In this document: positions 1 through 10,047 of the stretch, piece by piece
Layout: each line of letters opens with the position of its first letter
Position numbering within the stretch: position 1 is the first letter of the stretch
Source of the DNA: Prorocentrum cordatum
Lineage: Eukaryota; Sar; Dinophyceae; Prorocentrales; Prorocentraceae
Direction: 5' to 3'
Length of the DNA: 64,000 nt
Assembly: GCA_963575745.1 (NCBI GenBank)
Contig: CAUYUJ010014620.1
Span: 226,006-290,005, forward strand
Position numbers and translations under genes: made by a program
The notes under the pieces: generated by a model
The model's database searches: none
Told to the model about the DNA's origin: nothing
Seen by the model: only the letters and a program-made list of their open reading frames with translations

Positions 1-221
1 CGCGAAAGCAGTGGAGCTCATGGTTGCATGAGCACCTTGAGAGCGGGGGTCGGCGGGCCCGCCATTGTTTTTTCTTTTCTAAGGACCCCCATGTTTTGAA
101 GCCCTCCACGACCCTGCGCTCCAGAAGAAGCATGACCTCGAACCCCCAGGCGCTTCTCTTGGGAGGCAACTGCTGGGAGGTTTTCGACGGAAAGAGCAAG
201 GAGGATTGAGCCCCATTTGGG
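1..221. other. no gene seen
   Basis: Mixed-composition sequence. Short open frames occur in several frames on both strands without a recognisable motif, splice pattern or repeat. Confidence 0.5.
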
Positions 222-365
222 AGCTGTTACGCCGCAGTGGGCCTCGGATTAAGCGGGAGTAAAACAAATCAAGCGGAATTAAGCGGGATCAAGCCGGATT
301 GAGCCGGACTTCGGACCAGGGCAAAATCAGAATTTGACCTCCCAGGAGTTGCATCAGAACTTCTA
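222..365 (+). repeat. dispersed repeat D, copy 1
   Basis: Shares a block with 42640-42795 in the same orientation: a run of GGATTAAGCGGG-type words followed by a conserved segment reading TCAGAATTTGACCTCCCA and then GAGTTGCATC. The class is unknown. No terminal inverted repeat was noticed. Confidence 0.7.
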
Positions 366-955
366 AGGGATAAAGCGATCAGGCTTCGCGGCCTCTGGGC
401 GGCCCAAGCTACGCCTTCCCGTCTTCACAGCTCGTTGTTGGACCCTTTTCCGCTGATCCCCACCAGCACCCTCCAGCGAGTTTCACAAACGTTTGCTCGT
501 AGGTCGGATTGGACGGATTTCACATGCGTAATTTTTCTGTCTTATCCGACGAGCCTCTGGAAACCCAGGCGCGCCTGGTGAGGCCCATGGAGTCCACCGG
601 GCATCTGCTGCTACAACTCCGCGCGGTGCTCCTTGCTTCGCTTCCGAAACCCACCTCTGGATTTCGCCCATAGGCACCTTCCCCAACCTGCACAGGCTCT
701 GGGGCAAGAGCCGCAGGAAGTTTGCCTTGAGTAGGGCTGGGGAGTCAGGCCTGCAAGGGGCGCTATCGGCCTATTCGGTCGAGTTGCAATGGATGCACCA
801 CCCTGAGCGTCAAGCCAGAACTTTGGACATCAGCGAACGGTGGGACGTTGCACATCTTCGTCGGCTTCATCGGCAAGGCATTGAGCCACCTCGACGCCCT
901 CATTTGGTGGTCCAGCGGAGGAAGGCGCCCGCTGACCCTCGGCCCTACTCTCGGC
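366..955. other. no gene seen
   Basis: Nothing recognisable on either strand. The open frames (for example 483-707 minus and 727-1074 plus) show no domain, and the latter runs into repeat C. Confidence 0.45.
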
Positions 956-1276
956 GGTGGACACGCCTCCCCTTAATTAGTGAAAGGGGCCTGGGACCGA
1001 GACCGACGGACCTGGACCCGCAGAAACCACGGCCGCGACGCCCTCCCGCGAACCGGAAGTGGCCAATTCACTAAAAGCGACGTGTCAGGGTACAGTCGAG
1101 GTACTACCAGAAGCAACGCCAAATAAGGACAAAGGGGCTTTTCTGGCCACGCTGGGCCTGGGCCACAGGCAAGTCCCGCGACATGAATCTAAGAAACGAC
1201 CCACCTCCCCGAGCCCCTTCCGAACCCAAAGCGACCCTTATATTTCAGCGTCTTGGCTGCAGGAGGTCTGTCCACC
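956..1276 (+). mobile_element. fold-back element C, copy 1 (enlarged)
   Basis: Begins GGTGGACACGCCTCC and ends with GGAGGTCTGTCCACC, an inverted repeat pair shared by family C. The body matches the other copies up to CGACGTGTCAGGGTA near 1092. About 165 bp of unrelated sequence then precedes the right terminus, so this copy appears to carry an insertion. Confidence 0.7.
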
Positions 1277-1379
1277 TCCGATGCTCGAAATTGGCCCTCG
1301 CCTGGTCCCCGCGCCCAACGAAGGTCTTTAGAGGCCGAGAACAGCCAAAAAACACCATCCTGATGTTCTCAATGCGCTG

Positions 1380-2155
1380 GATCTCTGGGAGGAAGAGCGG
1401 AGGAGGAAGAGGATGAGGATGAGGATGAGGATGAAGAGGATTATGATGATGACGAGGAGGAGGCGGAGGAGGAGGAGGAGTAGGAGGAGGAGGAGGAGGG
1501 GGAGGGGGAGGAGGAGGAGGAGGAGGAGGAGGAGGAGGAGGAGGAGGAGGAGGAGGAGGAGGAGGAGGATGAGGGGGAGGAGGAGGAGGAGGAGGAGGAG
1601 GAGGAGGAGGAGGAGTGGAGGAGGAGGAGGAGGAGGAGGAGGAGGAGGAGGAGGAGGAGGAGGAGGAGGAGGAGGAGGAGGAGGAGGGGAGGAGGAGGAG
1701 GAGGAGGAGGGAGGAGGAGGAGGGAGGAGGAGGAGGAGGAGGAGGAGGAGGAGGAGGAGGAGGAGAGGGAGGGAGGAGGAGGAGGAGGATGAGGAGGAGG
1801 AGGGAGGAGGAGAGGAGGAGGAGGAGGGAGGAGGAGGAGGAGGAGGAGGAGGGGAGGGGAGGGAGGAGGAGGAGGAGGAGGAGGAGGAGGAGGAGGAGGA
1901 GGAGGAGGAGGAGGAGGAGGAGGAGGAGGAGGAGGAGGAGGAGGGAGGAGGAGGAGGAGGAGGAGGAGGAGGAGGAGGAGGAGGAGGAGTGAGGAGGAGG
2001 AGGAGGAGGAGGAGGAGGAGGAGGAGGAGGAGGAGGAGGAGGAGGAGGAGGAGGAGGAGGAGGAGGAGGAGTGGGAGGGGGAGGGGAGGAAGGAGGCGGA
2101 GGAGGAGGGGAGGAGGAGGAGGAGGAGGAGGGGGGAGGAGGAGGGGGGGGGAGGG
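1380..2155. repeat. (GGA)n microsatellite, ~775 bp
   Basis: Almost pure GGA/GAG triplets with occasional extra G. Because the period is three, it leaves long open frames on both strands (poly-Glu, Arg, Gly; poly-Ser, Pro, Leu). These are not counted as genes. Confidence 0.95.
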
Positions 2156-2289
2156 TAGAGTCGGCCCACCGGCGCCCGGCCGGGCCCGCGGGGCCGCACG
2201 GCAGGAGCCGGCCAGCGGCGCGGGCTTCCGGGAGGCAGGCGGCCAGGCCCGGCGCGGCCTCGGTGCGAGGCTCGGTCGGCCCGCACCCC

Positions 2290-2580
2290 GTCTTGGGACT
2301 TCGTGCAGCAGTTTAGCGGCGCGCACACGACAACTTGGACGCCCGAAGTGGGTACCGAAAGAATGGGTATATACAATGCCCAACAGCAGATGTTGTCCCA
2401 AACCAACAGCGGCCGCTGTTGGGCAGGCGTCCTTCTGTCTCAAATGGACACAGGCCGCGGCGGCGCGGACAGCGAGTCCTGTTCAAAATGAACAAGATCC
2501 GCTGTTGGGCATGGTACCCATTCTTTCAGTACCCATTCCGTGCGTGCCGAGTCTTGGGACTTCGTGCAGCAGTTTGGCTT
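2290..2580. repeat. short direct and inverted repeats
   Basis: The phrase GGGACTTCGTGCAGCAGTTT occurs near 2300, 2558 and 2824. Between the first two, AGAATGGGTATATACAATGC followed by CCAACAGC (about 2361-2390) is matched in inverted form by GCTGTTGGGCATGGTACCCA and TTCT near 2500-2525, so the block can fold back. Confidence 0.65.
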
Positions 2581-2811
2581 GGGCGCCCGAGTTATCCGGG
2601 GTAACTCGGGTCCGGGGTAACCCGGGTTCGGGTTCCCGAAAAAAAGGAACCCGAGTCAGCCCTGACCCGAGTTACCCCCGATGATTTTGGGGCTCTGGGC
2701 GCCCGAGTTATCCGGGGTAACTCGGGTCCGGGGTAACTCGGGTTCGGGTTCCCGAAAACACGAACCCGAGTTATCCCTGACCCGAGTTACCCCTGATGAT
2801 TCGGGGCTCTG
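2581..2811. repeat. two tandem 116-bp units rich in inverted CCCGAGTTA/TAACTCGGG words
   Basis: Two adjacent units start at 2581 and 2697 with GGGCGCCCGAGTTATCCGG. Each contains repeated palindromic CCCGAGTTA / TAACTCGGG / GGGTTCCCGAA words. They are nearly identical, so the duplication is recent, and each unit can form several hairpins. Confidence 0.85.
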
Positions 2812-3045
2812 ACACCCCGTCTCGGGACTTCGTGCAGCAGTTTGGCGGCGCGCACACGACAGGACGGCCCCAGCACTAGCCCAAGCAGGCCCAAAGACCC
2901 TCCAAAGGCACCGCAGCGCCTCTATAAGCCCCCCAGAGGCCGCACTGGAGCTCCGAGCAAGACCCCCGAAGGCCGAGCAAAAACAGAAACTGTACAGGCA
3001 CTTGCGCTTCGGCGCCCTGCCTCCCACGCTCCTCTGCCCGGCATG

Positions 3046-3137
3046 GGACCCGCCAAAATGACGGCCGCGACGCCCCCTCGCGAACCGAAAACGGCCGATT
3101 CCTTAATCGACGCGTCAGGGTAGGAGGTCTGTCCACC
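3046..3137 (+). mobile_element. fold-back element C, copy 2 (right part)
   Basis: Contains the family C core (AAAATGACGGCCGCGACGCC, then CGAACCGAAAACGGCC) and the right terminus GGAGGTCTGTCCACC. The left terminus is missing, so this copy is truncated. Confidence 0.75.
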
Positions 3138-3148
3138 CCCGAACAAGG

Positions 3149-3300
3149 GGGTGGAGGGAGGGAGGAGGGTTTCTTAGAAGGAGGCTGCTTCTTAGAAGGC
3201 GGCGGCCCTACATCTAGAGATAGGGCCCGCGCCCTCTAAGAAGCCGGGGTGCTTCTGAGAAGCCCTCCCCCCTCCCCCCACCCCCCTCCGCGCATGGCTG
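3149..3300. mobile_element. fold-back element V, copy 1
   Basis: Inverted arms: GGAGGGTTTCTTAGAAGGAG at the left pairs with GCTTCTGAGAAGCCCTCCCC at the right, around a short loop. A second copy lies at 43027-43172 in the same orientation. It resembles a non-autonomous fold-back element. Confidence 0.7.
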
Positions 3301-3310
3301 ATTATTGTTA

Positions 3311-3462
3311 GGTCGGGTGTGTCCCACTACCAGTGGGGTTCGGAAGAAAACAGAAATAGTCCAGAAATGCCCCAAAATGCTCAACAAAAAATAAAAAGAT
3401 CGTCCCCCGACAAATTTTAGTACTATGTTCGAAGATTCGTCCTGTAGAAGGACATGCCCGAC
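3311..3462. mobile_element. fold-back element A, copy 1 (TTA target)
   Basis: Starts GGTCGGGTGTGTCC and ends GGACATGCCCGAC, flanked by TTA on both sides (3308-3310 and 3463-3465). The interior is A-rich and non-coding. This is one of eight family A copies in the window. Confidence 0.8.
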
Positions 3463-3465
3463 TTA

Positions 3466-3700
3466 ACGGCATTGCGAGCGTTATTCGATCCGGGGTTTCG
3501 ACATGGGGCGGCAAGGGGGGGGGGTCTGGCTCCAGATCTCTGCCTAGTGCGACTGTTTGCAAGAGTGCGGCCTCTGGAGGAGACTCCATCCGCTCGAAGC
3601 AGGCGCCAAAAAACAGCCTAGATCTCCTCCATGGGGGGGGGAGAGGGCGTTTGGGGCCCCGCGCCGATCGGCGAAACAATGAATAACAAAACGACAACAT
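3466..3700 (+). repeat. dispersed repeat J, copy 1
   Basis: About 230 bp shared with 38958-39180, 52200-52412 and 55660-55895, all in the same orientation. Conserved words include CAGGCGCCAAAAAACAGC near 3599-3616, then TAGATCTCCTCC. A small inner hairpin surrounds the GCTCGAAGC word. It directly abuts the 5'-truncated LINE fragment at 3725. Confidence 0.8.
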
Positions 3701-3724
3701 TACGAGAGGATTCCTCGCGAACTG

Positions 3725-4868
3725 TCATCTTTGAGATGCGCACGTCATGGGCTTCCCCCAGCGATCACCGCCTCATGCCTTGCAGGGTGCAGGTCGGCTC
3801 GATGTTTGGTGTTTGCTGGACCCGTCTCCTGCCTGGTGTATGCGGGTGTTGGCATCGTTGCTAGATGTAGTTTTGCGACTACCCACATTCGCATGTTTGC
3901 CCTCGACGTGTGGGACTCTTTAGCGATTCCTCCCTCGCTCTCGTTTGACGCCTACTTCGACGAAATGGGTATCAACGGGGTGGGCAAGGAGGGCAGGGTC
4001 GCTCGTTGTATCTGCGACTTTGCGTCAGACCTCGAGTCGATCGTGTGGAACATGTGGCAAGCTACGATTGCCCTAGACAAAATTGGCTTGGCGTCGTCAT
4101 CTGAATCCCTTTCCCGCCTGGATCGCTGGCTAGGGGGTCTGGCAGGCCAGCACCAAGAGTCCACCGTGAATCTCGGCATAGATGATGCCGCTGCTGGCGC
4201 TCTCCAGCGCTGAGCTTCGTGCTGCCCGTGCCGGACAGCGCACTGGCCGCCTTGTCGCGTAGCGGACCGTTTTAGGGCGCCCAGCGATCAAACATTGTTT
4301 GACGGGCCCGCTGCCAATGTTAAACTATGGCAGTGAAGTTCACGGTTGCAGCGACGGTGAACTCCTCAAGTTCCATAGAATGCGCGCGTCTACGATGAAA
4401 CCCTCTTCGAGGGGTAGGAGTTTGACGACCTTGAGAAGACTCGAAAGGGATCCTTCCTTATTCGGTGCGGTGTTCCCGATCGTCAGATGGTCGAAAGAAG
4501 TCTTGGCGAGGCACATTCGCGCGTCCGATCACGTTTTTGCTTGGGCTCAGCTTCGTTGAATGTGGACCGATAGTTTTCACGGACGCTGGACGCGGCGCAA
4601 AGTCAGAGGCCCTGTCGGTGCTTTGAAGCTTTCCATGGACAAGGTTCGTTGGACGATCCCTTCCCCCTACCTGTTGATTAGCGACCTCGGAACCCACCGA
4701 TCTCACACCCTCACCCCACCTGCCCTCTTGAAGAAGCTCTTGAAGGAAGGGGTATGGAGGAGTCTTGAGCGAGAAGACGTCAACAAGTACAATGGGGCTA
4801 CGACTCAACGTTTTTTTTGGTGTGGTCTCCACTTCCTTCAGGCCCAACAAGTTCACTGCTCGCCATAA
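3725..4868 (+). pseudogene. LINE-type reverse transcriptase fragment (palm, thumb and C-terminal region)
   Basis: The frame from 3731 to 4213 carries an RT motif-B-like stretch (GIVARCSFATTHIRMF) and then YFDE where an active RT has YxDD, followed by a DKIGLASSSE segment and NLGIDDAAAG, as in post-catalytic parts of dinoflagellate LINE proteins. After a frame change, 4299-4868 reads PMLNYGSEVHG, GRSLTTLRRLERDPSLFG and then VRGPVGALKLSMDKV, LTPPALLKKLLKEGVWRSLE, which I recognise as the region after the thumb. An in-frame stop at 4557-4559 splits that part. The 5' half of RT and any endonuclease are absent, and repeat J abuts the truncation point. The altered catalytic pair, frame change and stop make this a dead copy. 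The family call rests on motif recognition by eye. Confidence 0.72.
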
Positions 4869-5010
4869 AGGAGCCATCAGGTGAATGGCCTGCCAAGGAT
4901 TTTGGCCCCTTGCTCGTGCGAGAGCCGCAGGATATGATGTGCCTTGCGAGTGCCCTCTCAGTCACTCACCTGTGACATTATTTTTTCGTGGATTATGTTA
5001 GTGCCCTGCT

Positions 5011-5220
5011 GTGGAGGAGGGGAAGAAGTTGATCGTGAAGGAAGATGCCCTGACAGCTGTTCAGAAAGACCCCGAAGCCTGCAGCACGTTGGCAATTGTT
5101 CCTGGTTTTTCGTACATCCGCAAGATGTGGTCCCCCCCCACAGCCGACGAAGACGATGGCCCTGGCCCTGACGGTATCAGCTGTAAGTTCTTTCCCAAGG
5201 GGTTTGCTGCCAAGGGTGAG
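5011..5220 (+). pseudogene. LINE RT N-terminal fragment
   Basis: The frame reads ADEDDGPGPDGISCKFFPKG, which matches the conserved RT entry motif (PGPDGI followed by an aromatic and a helix). It is preceded by a helical linker (RKMWSPP). No palm follows: the frame runs into GGATGGGGATC repeats and element F. It lies about 140 bp after the first LINE fragment and is probably a second, deleted copy or a rearranged part of the same insertion. Confidence 0.6.
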
Positions 5221-5544
5221 TATCATTCAACCGATCCCCATCCCCAGCGGCGTGGCCTGGGCCTCACTGGCCGATTTACCCCCCTGGATGGGGATATAGG
5301 TCGTTCCCTGCGGATTTCGAGCGAGGGATGTGTGCCCAACTGGGGAGGTAATTTGATGGGGGTCTCGAAAGGGGATGGGGATCGGGGATGGGGATCGCTT
5401 GAGCGCTACCGGAAGGGTGCGTCCTGCCCGCCCGAAGGCTCTCGGGAGCCAGGCAGAAAGGTTCCCGGACGGCTCTCGCCTGACGTCCTCGGTTCGGGAC
5501 GCGCGCCGTGCTGGGTGGGGCATTGCCACTTGAGGCCCTAAATC
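5221..5544. other. spacer with GATCCCCATCCCC / GGGGATGGGGATC words
   Basis: Between the RT start and element F. It holds inverted and direct copies of a GGGGATGGGGATC word near 5233-5243, 5281-5300 and 5370-5400, so it may be another decayed fold-back unit. No coding signal was seen. Confidence 0.45.
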
Positions 5545-5822
5545 GGGCGTTGGCAGAACTGGGTTGCATGGGACCTGGTTTAGTGATGCGTACCGGGGGA
5601 CGCCCCCCCCGCCCCGTACCACTAACCGGAACTGCCGTCACCCCCAAAAAACACCAGCTACGGCAGACCAATTCTGGCCGATTTGGGGGCCTACTTAGTG
5701 ATTCTAGCCAATTTAAAAACCATTTTCTGGCAAAACCCCCTGGTTTAGTGGTTCTGGCCAATTCAGGGGCTCCGGGGCCCTACTGCTAACCTGGTCACCT
5801 TACTGGTGTCCTGGCTATACCC
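5545..5822. mobile_element. repeat F, copy 1, inside a LINE remnant
   Basis: Shares GCGTTGGCAGAACTGGG, ACCTGGTTTAGTGAT (twice), AACACCAGCTACGGCAGACC and a terminal GTCCTGGCTATACC with 11700-12077 and 36053-36258. It sits between the RT start and the RNase H part of the LINE remnant, so it probably inserted there. Confidence 0.8.
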
Positions 5823-5844
5823 AGCTAGTGGGAATCTGTGAACC

Positions 5845-6290
5845 ACGGCATACGGGCCTGTGTGGAACCATTGTCCGCAGACGGCCCAGGCGGTTGAATT
5901 GGCCGCCTACGCTGTCAGTGGGGCACTGCTGTCTAGGCCCAGCATGCTTTTCAGCGACTGTGCCAACGTGGTGGGCATGCACGCTCTTCACGATCATGAG
6001 CACCTGTCGCTGACCGACCGTATGGGGGTCTGGTGATGCAGGGGCGGGCGTTGGGGGGGAGCCGAATCTTGTGCTGCGAGAAAATCAAGGTGCATCTAGC
6101 GCTTGACGACCCGAATAGTTCTCCCAGCGAGCGTTCACTTGGAGCCGGCAACGGGTATGCCGATCGCGCAGCCAAGCTCAGAGCGGCATCGCATTTGTCC
6201 GCTGCTCCTTAGACCTTGGCTGGCATCGACGCTGCAATGTTGGAAGTGCAGAATCAGGTTGGCTGCGGAGTTTGCTCCCGATGTGGCCCA
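5845..6290 (+). pseudogene. RNase H domain and zinc-like tail of a LINE
   Basis: From 5851 the frame reads YGPVWNHCPQTAQAVELAAY, then LLSRPSMLFSDCANVVGM, matching the RNase H segment with the second catalytic acidic residue (E of VELAA) and the third (D of SDC). A stop ends this frame near 6033. In another frame, 6141-6212 reads GAGNGYADRAAKLRAA, the motif holding the last catalytic D. The first catalytic D is not visible because element F lies upstream. Around 6260-6290 a CGVCSRCGP motif may be the start of the terminal zinc region. Frame changes make it non-functional. Confidence 0.65.
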
Positions 6291-6584
6291 AGACCGACTT
6301 GTCTGGGGCCCCTTGGCCCAGCCCGCGAGCTCCCGAGCCTCAGGAGCCCCAGTCCCCACGCGCGGGTCTGGTGGAGCCCGACCGGCGGCTCTCCGCACTG
6401 TTTGGCAGTGCTCGACCCGTCTCCGCGCCAGGCGCAGTCCCGGTCACGTCTGCCCCTCCCCAGGCCGCAGCGCCGAGACCCCTCGGATCAACGTTCAGCA
6501 GCCTCGGGATGGTTGTATCACAGATGTGTGAGTTCTCACTGATCGAACGACTCGTTGGTGGCTGTTTGCACGGAAGGCGAATAC
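6291..6584. other. no further gene seen
   Basis: GC-rich sequence continuing from the LINE tail. Several open frames exist but none shows a convincing motif. Confidence 0.4.
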
Positions 6585-6761
6585 TACAGTCAAAAACCCT
6601 AGTAAGGACGCGCGGTAAGGACGGAAGACCCTTGGAAGCCGAAGTTGGGATGTTTGGGGCGGCGGGCGACGAAAACCCCAAGGGCGCAAGAGCAAGGAAG
6701 AGCAAGGACGCAAGGGTACCCTGAGCAAAGTCGCGCGTCCTTCTTAGGGGTTTTGACTGTA
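6585..6761. mobile_element. fold-back element CC, copy 1
   Basis: TACAGTCAAAAACCCTAGTA at the left is the near-perfect inverse of the right end, which reads CTTAGGGGTTTTGACTGTA. The arms continue inward as AGGACGCGCG / CGCGCGTCCT. Related termini (TACAGTC) bound 12891-13061 and the right ends at 42640 and 58719. Confidence 0.8.
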
Positions 6762-6939
6762 CACGTCTCGTGCGCGCTGTGCCACGCTCGGAGTGTTGTG
6801 CTCAGGGCGGAGGCAGGACCCCAGGACAGGCAACGACATGCAAGGGACTGCACCCCAGAGAGAAAACAGTCACTTTGCCTTCTGACACCTCCGGCGTGCT
6901 TTAGTCATGCAGATTGGCCATCGTGCTCCCAAACAACCT
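6762..6939. other. no gene seen
   Basis: Unique sequence between element CC and the TC tract. No recognisable motif. Confidence 0.4.
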
Positions 6940-7580
6940 CTCTCGTTTTCTTTCCCTCTCTCTGGCCCTCTCTCTGTCTCTCTCTCTCTCTCTCTCTTTC
7001 TGTCATTGTCTCTGTTTCTGTCTCTGCCTCTGTCTCTGCCGCGCTATCTGTTTTTTTGTCTCTCTCTCTCTCTCTACCTCTATCTATCTGTGTCTAGATG
7101 CTCCTCCACCATCCATCCTCTCGCCATGTCTGCCTCCACCCTCTTCTTCCTCCCTCCCTCCCTCCCCTTCTCCCCGAGGCAATCCACTCCTTCATGGTGC
7201 TCGTCTCCGAGACCATTATAACTACGCTGCCCACCTGCGTGGCGGGGAGGGGGGGAACTCCCTGGTCTTCTCCTCCTCCTCCTCCTCCTCCCCCTCGTGC
7301 TCTTGACTTAGACTGCCAGAGCTGTGTCGCACGCACGCATGCATCGAGGAGCGCAAGGAGGAAAGCGGAAAGAGAGAGATGGAGAGATAGAAACAAAGAG
7401 AGAGAGAGAGAGAGAGAAAAAGAGAGCGAGAGGGAGAGAGCAAGAGAGAGTGAGAGAAAGTGACAGAGAGAGAGGGAGAGAGAGAGAGAGAACAAAAAAA
7501 GCAGAGCGAGAGAAAGAGAGAGACAGAGAGTGAGAGCGAGAGAAAGAGAGAGTGAGAGAGAGAGAGAGTAAGAGAGCACA
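6940..7580. repeat. (TC)n tract and (GA)n tract in inverted arrangement
   Basis: A TCTC-rich tract (about 6950-7090) and an AGAG-rich tract (about 7375-7575) are separated by roughly 280 bp, including a short TCC run near 7268. The two tracts are complementary and could form a large hairpin in single-stranded DNA or RNA. The stop-poor frames here are not genes. Confidence 0.85.
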
Positions 7581-8470
7581 CAAGAACGAGAGATAAGAAA
7601 CAGCCCACAGACATGGCTGGACAGGGGCAGTATCTGCCACCTGCCACAATAGGGCACCGCGTTGCCGCATCAGCGCAAGAGCAAGGGACCGACATCTGGC
7701 CCCCTTTTACAGGCTAACCTCCAATGGCGCCGCACACGCGTGCCTTAGGAGAGAAACCTTGAAATGGGGCAACAACCCAACAACCCAGACACAACGGAGC
7801 AGTTGCCCAGCGCCCGACCCCCGTATGCACGTCTCACATCACTGTTCCCCCAGCGCGAGCCCCAAGCCCAGGAAGGCAACGGGCATGAACCAAGGGGGTG
7901 CCCGACAGCGCATCAGCGCGGCACCTCGGCATCAGCCGCGTCAGGATACGACCCGGCCGGGTCTTCGGCGAAGGACCCAACCACCAGGCCTCAAACCTGG
8001 CTGCGAGGACCCGGGGGGGGCTGGAAGGGTGGAGGAGGGCAGGGCCACTCTCCAGCCAAGAGTGCGCACAACGTCCACCCCCGGGTTTTTCAACCCAGGG
8101 GCCGTGCCGCTTTCCCTTTCGGAGGGTCCGCAGGGGAGGGGGTGGAGGGACCTCCTAGCTCACGCCAGAACAGTGATCGGCCCTAGGATGGGGAAGGGGG
8201 GGGGACATGCCTCAGCCCAAATGGGATCATCGGCAGCACACCTCATTCAGGAGGTGCCACACGACGCCCAGGCTGCACCGCTTGGCCGCGGTGGCAGGGA
8301 ATTTTAAGGATACCCTGGCCTGACGGCCACAAGAACGAGAGAGATAGAGAGAGAAAGAGTGAACGAGAGAGACGTGCGACGTGGTCCCTGAGCAAGATAG
8401 AATGAAGGTGCCCAAGACAACAGTCTCAGTCACCATGCCGTGGAGCGGCACAGGCGTTGGGGCAAACGTC
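7581..8470. other. no gene supported
   Basis: GC-rich sequence with overlapping open frames in all three plus frames near 7760-8300. None has a recognisable domain, and three simultaneous open frames point to composition rather than coding. Confidence 0.4.
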
Positions 8471-8479
8471 AGGAAAGCG

Positions 8480-9050
8480 CCCAACAGTGTCCAAGAGGCC
8501 TCCAAGACAGCCCCAAAGCGCATCAAGACGCCCCAGATGGCCCCAAGACCGCCCCAGAGGCCTCCAAAAAGCCCCAAGAGCGCTCCTAGAGGCCCCAAAA
8601 GAGGGCCCAAAGAGGCACAAATCATTGATTTACATTGTGTGCCGATGTGCTTCGCGTTCTCGCGTGTTCGGGCTTCCGTTGCTCCAAGATGGCCCCAGAG
8701 GCCCCCAAGACTGCCCCAAGAAAGCCCCAGAGGCCCCCAAGACCGCCCCCAGACGGCCCGAGAGGGCCCCCAAAACAACCAGGAAGCGCCCAAGACGGCC
8801 GCAAGAAAGGCGCAAGAGGGGGAACACGAACCGACAACTCGAGCCTGCCGCCCCAAGAGGCCTCCAGGAGGACCCAAGAGGCCCCCAAGACAGCCCAAGA
8901 CGCCTCCTAGAGGCTCCAAGAGGCTCCCAAGGGGCCCAAAAAGAGGCCTAAAGCCCCCAAGAGGCCTCAGAACTGCCTCCAACGGGCCCCCCGAGAGGCC
9001 TCGCACGATATCCACACGAACCTCCAAGAGGCCTCTAACCCACAGCCCAG
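8480..9050. repeat. degenerate GGCCCCAAGA array, block 1
   Basis: Dozens of diverged CAAGA(G/C)GGCCCC-like words spaced mostly 9-12 bp apart leave every frame open on both strands. A landmark CAAATCATTGAT occurs near 8619 and recurs in the block at 31.1-32.7 kb. The segment after the array (9049-9085, GTGGCCGGATGGGCCGAAGG) also recurs near 31197. Confidence 0.9.
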
Positions 9051-9108
9051 GCACTGTGGCCGGATGGGCCGAAGGCCACTAGGTAACTTCCACGATGGTC
9101 TCACTGGG

Positions 9109-9230
9109 CATCGCTCGGACGTCCATTCCCTGTGTTTGTTTGGCTTCGTGCGTGTTTTCTTCGCCAAACGATCAAGGAGGCTCCTCGATGGAGTCCTCGC
9201 CGAAGGAAAAATGCACACGTCCGAGCGATG
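9109..9230. mobile_element. fold-back element EE, copy 1
   Basis: CATCGCTCGGACGTCCATTC at the left and TGCACACGTCCGAGCGATG at the right form inverted termini about 120 bp apart. A second copy occurs at 9569-9685. Confidence 0.75.
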
Positions 9231-9568
9231 CCAGGCTCAAACAATCACTCCCTGTGGGCGTCGGCGGAACGGCGCAGGCCCATTGGATAACGACAACGCA
9301 CGGCACCTGCGGGAGAGCCGCAGTTTGAAAGCAGCAGTGCCTCTGTCCGTGCACGTGCTGCAGCCTCCTTGCAGCCAGTGCGCGCGACACGGAGGCGAGA
9401 GCATCAACATGAAAAAAACCCACCGCCCTCCACCCGTGCGACTCCTGGCCGCTCCGGACTCCCCGAAGGCCAGGGGCCCGAACACCTCGGAGAAACGCCC
9501 GGCCCGGCCCCAGCGGCAAGTCTGGGGGTGCGGCGAGGAGGAGCTGCCTGTAAGGAGGCACTTCCCCG
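9231..9568. other. no gene seen
   Basis: Sequence between two EE copies. Minus and plus open frames exist without recognisable motifs. Confidence 0.4.
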
Positions 9569-9685
9569 TCTCTCGGACGTCCATTCCCGTTGCGTTCTTC
9601 GGTTCCGTGCGTGGTTTCTTCGCAGGATGATCCAGGATGCTCCTCAACAGTCCCCGCCGAGGAAAAGTGCACACGTCCGAGCGAC
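9569..9685. mobile_element. fold-back element EE, copy 2
   Basis: CTCTCGGACGTCCATTCCC at the left and GTGCACACGTCCGAGCGAC at the right. Size and interior (TTCTTCG, then GGATGCTCCTC) resemble copy 1 about 460 bp upstream. Confidence 0.7.
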
Positions 9686-9731
9686 ACCAAGGGCACGTAG
9701 GGAGAGGAAGCCCGAGAGGGACGAGGCTTCT

Positions 9732-10047
9732 GCCGGGCCTGTCCCCCAACAAGGGGGATTTCCTCGACGAAGAATAGAACCTACCCCAACAATGCCCCCA
9801 AAAGGTAGAACAAATACGCAAAAAATAGTCCCCAGACTATTTTGGGGGTATTTTGGTTCGTCGAAATGCTCCCTGTATCGACAGGTTCCTACAGGGGGAT
9901 TTTCGACGACAAATTAAAAATACCCCACTTGCTCCAAAAAGGCAAAACAAATATTCACGAATTAGCCCCCAGACTAATTCTTGGACTATCTTGGAGGTAT
10001 CTTTCCTCTGCTCGTCGAGATGCTCCCTGCAGGGGGACAGGCCCGAC
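9732..10047. mobile_element. fold-back element A, copy 2 (double)
   Basis: Two family A units in tandem or nested. Left arms of the type ACAGGGGGATTTTCGACGA occur near 9746 and 9888, and right arms of the type TCGTCGA.ATGCTCCCTG near 9858 and 10012. The right end is GGACAGGCCCGAC. Confidence 0.75.

Noticed and set aside
1413-2684. 423-residue plus frame and overlapping minus frames
   Set aside because: Made almost entirely of GGA triplets; every frame is open because of the period-3 repeat.
8227-9082. Gly/Leu-rich minus and Pro/Lys-rich plus long frames
   Set aside because: All frames are open in the GGCCCCAAGA array, which has no stop-generating words.
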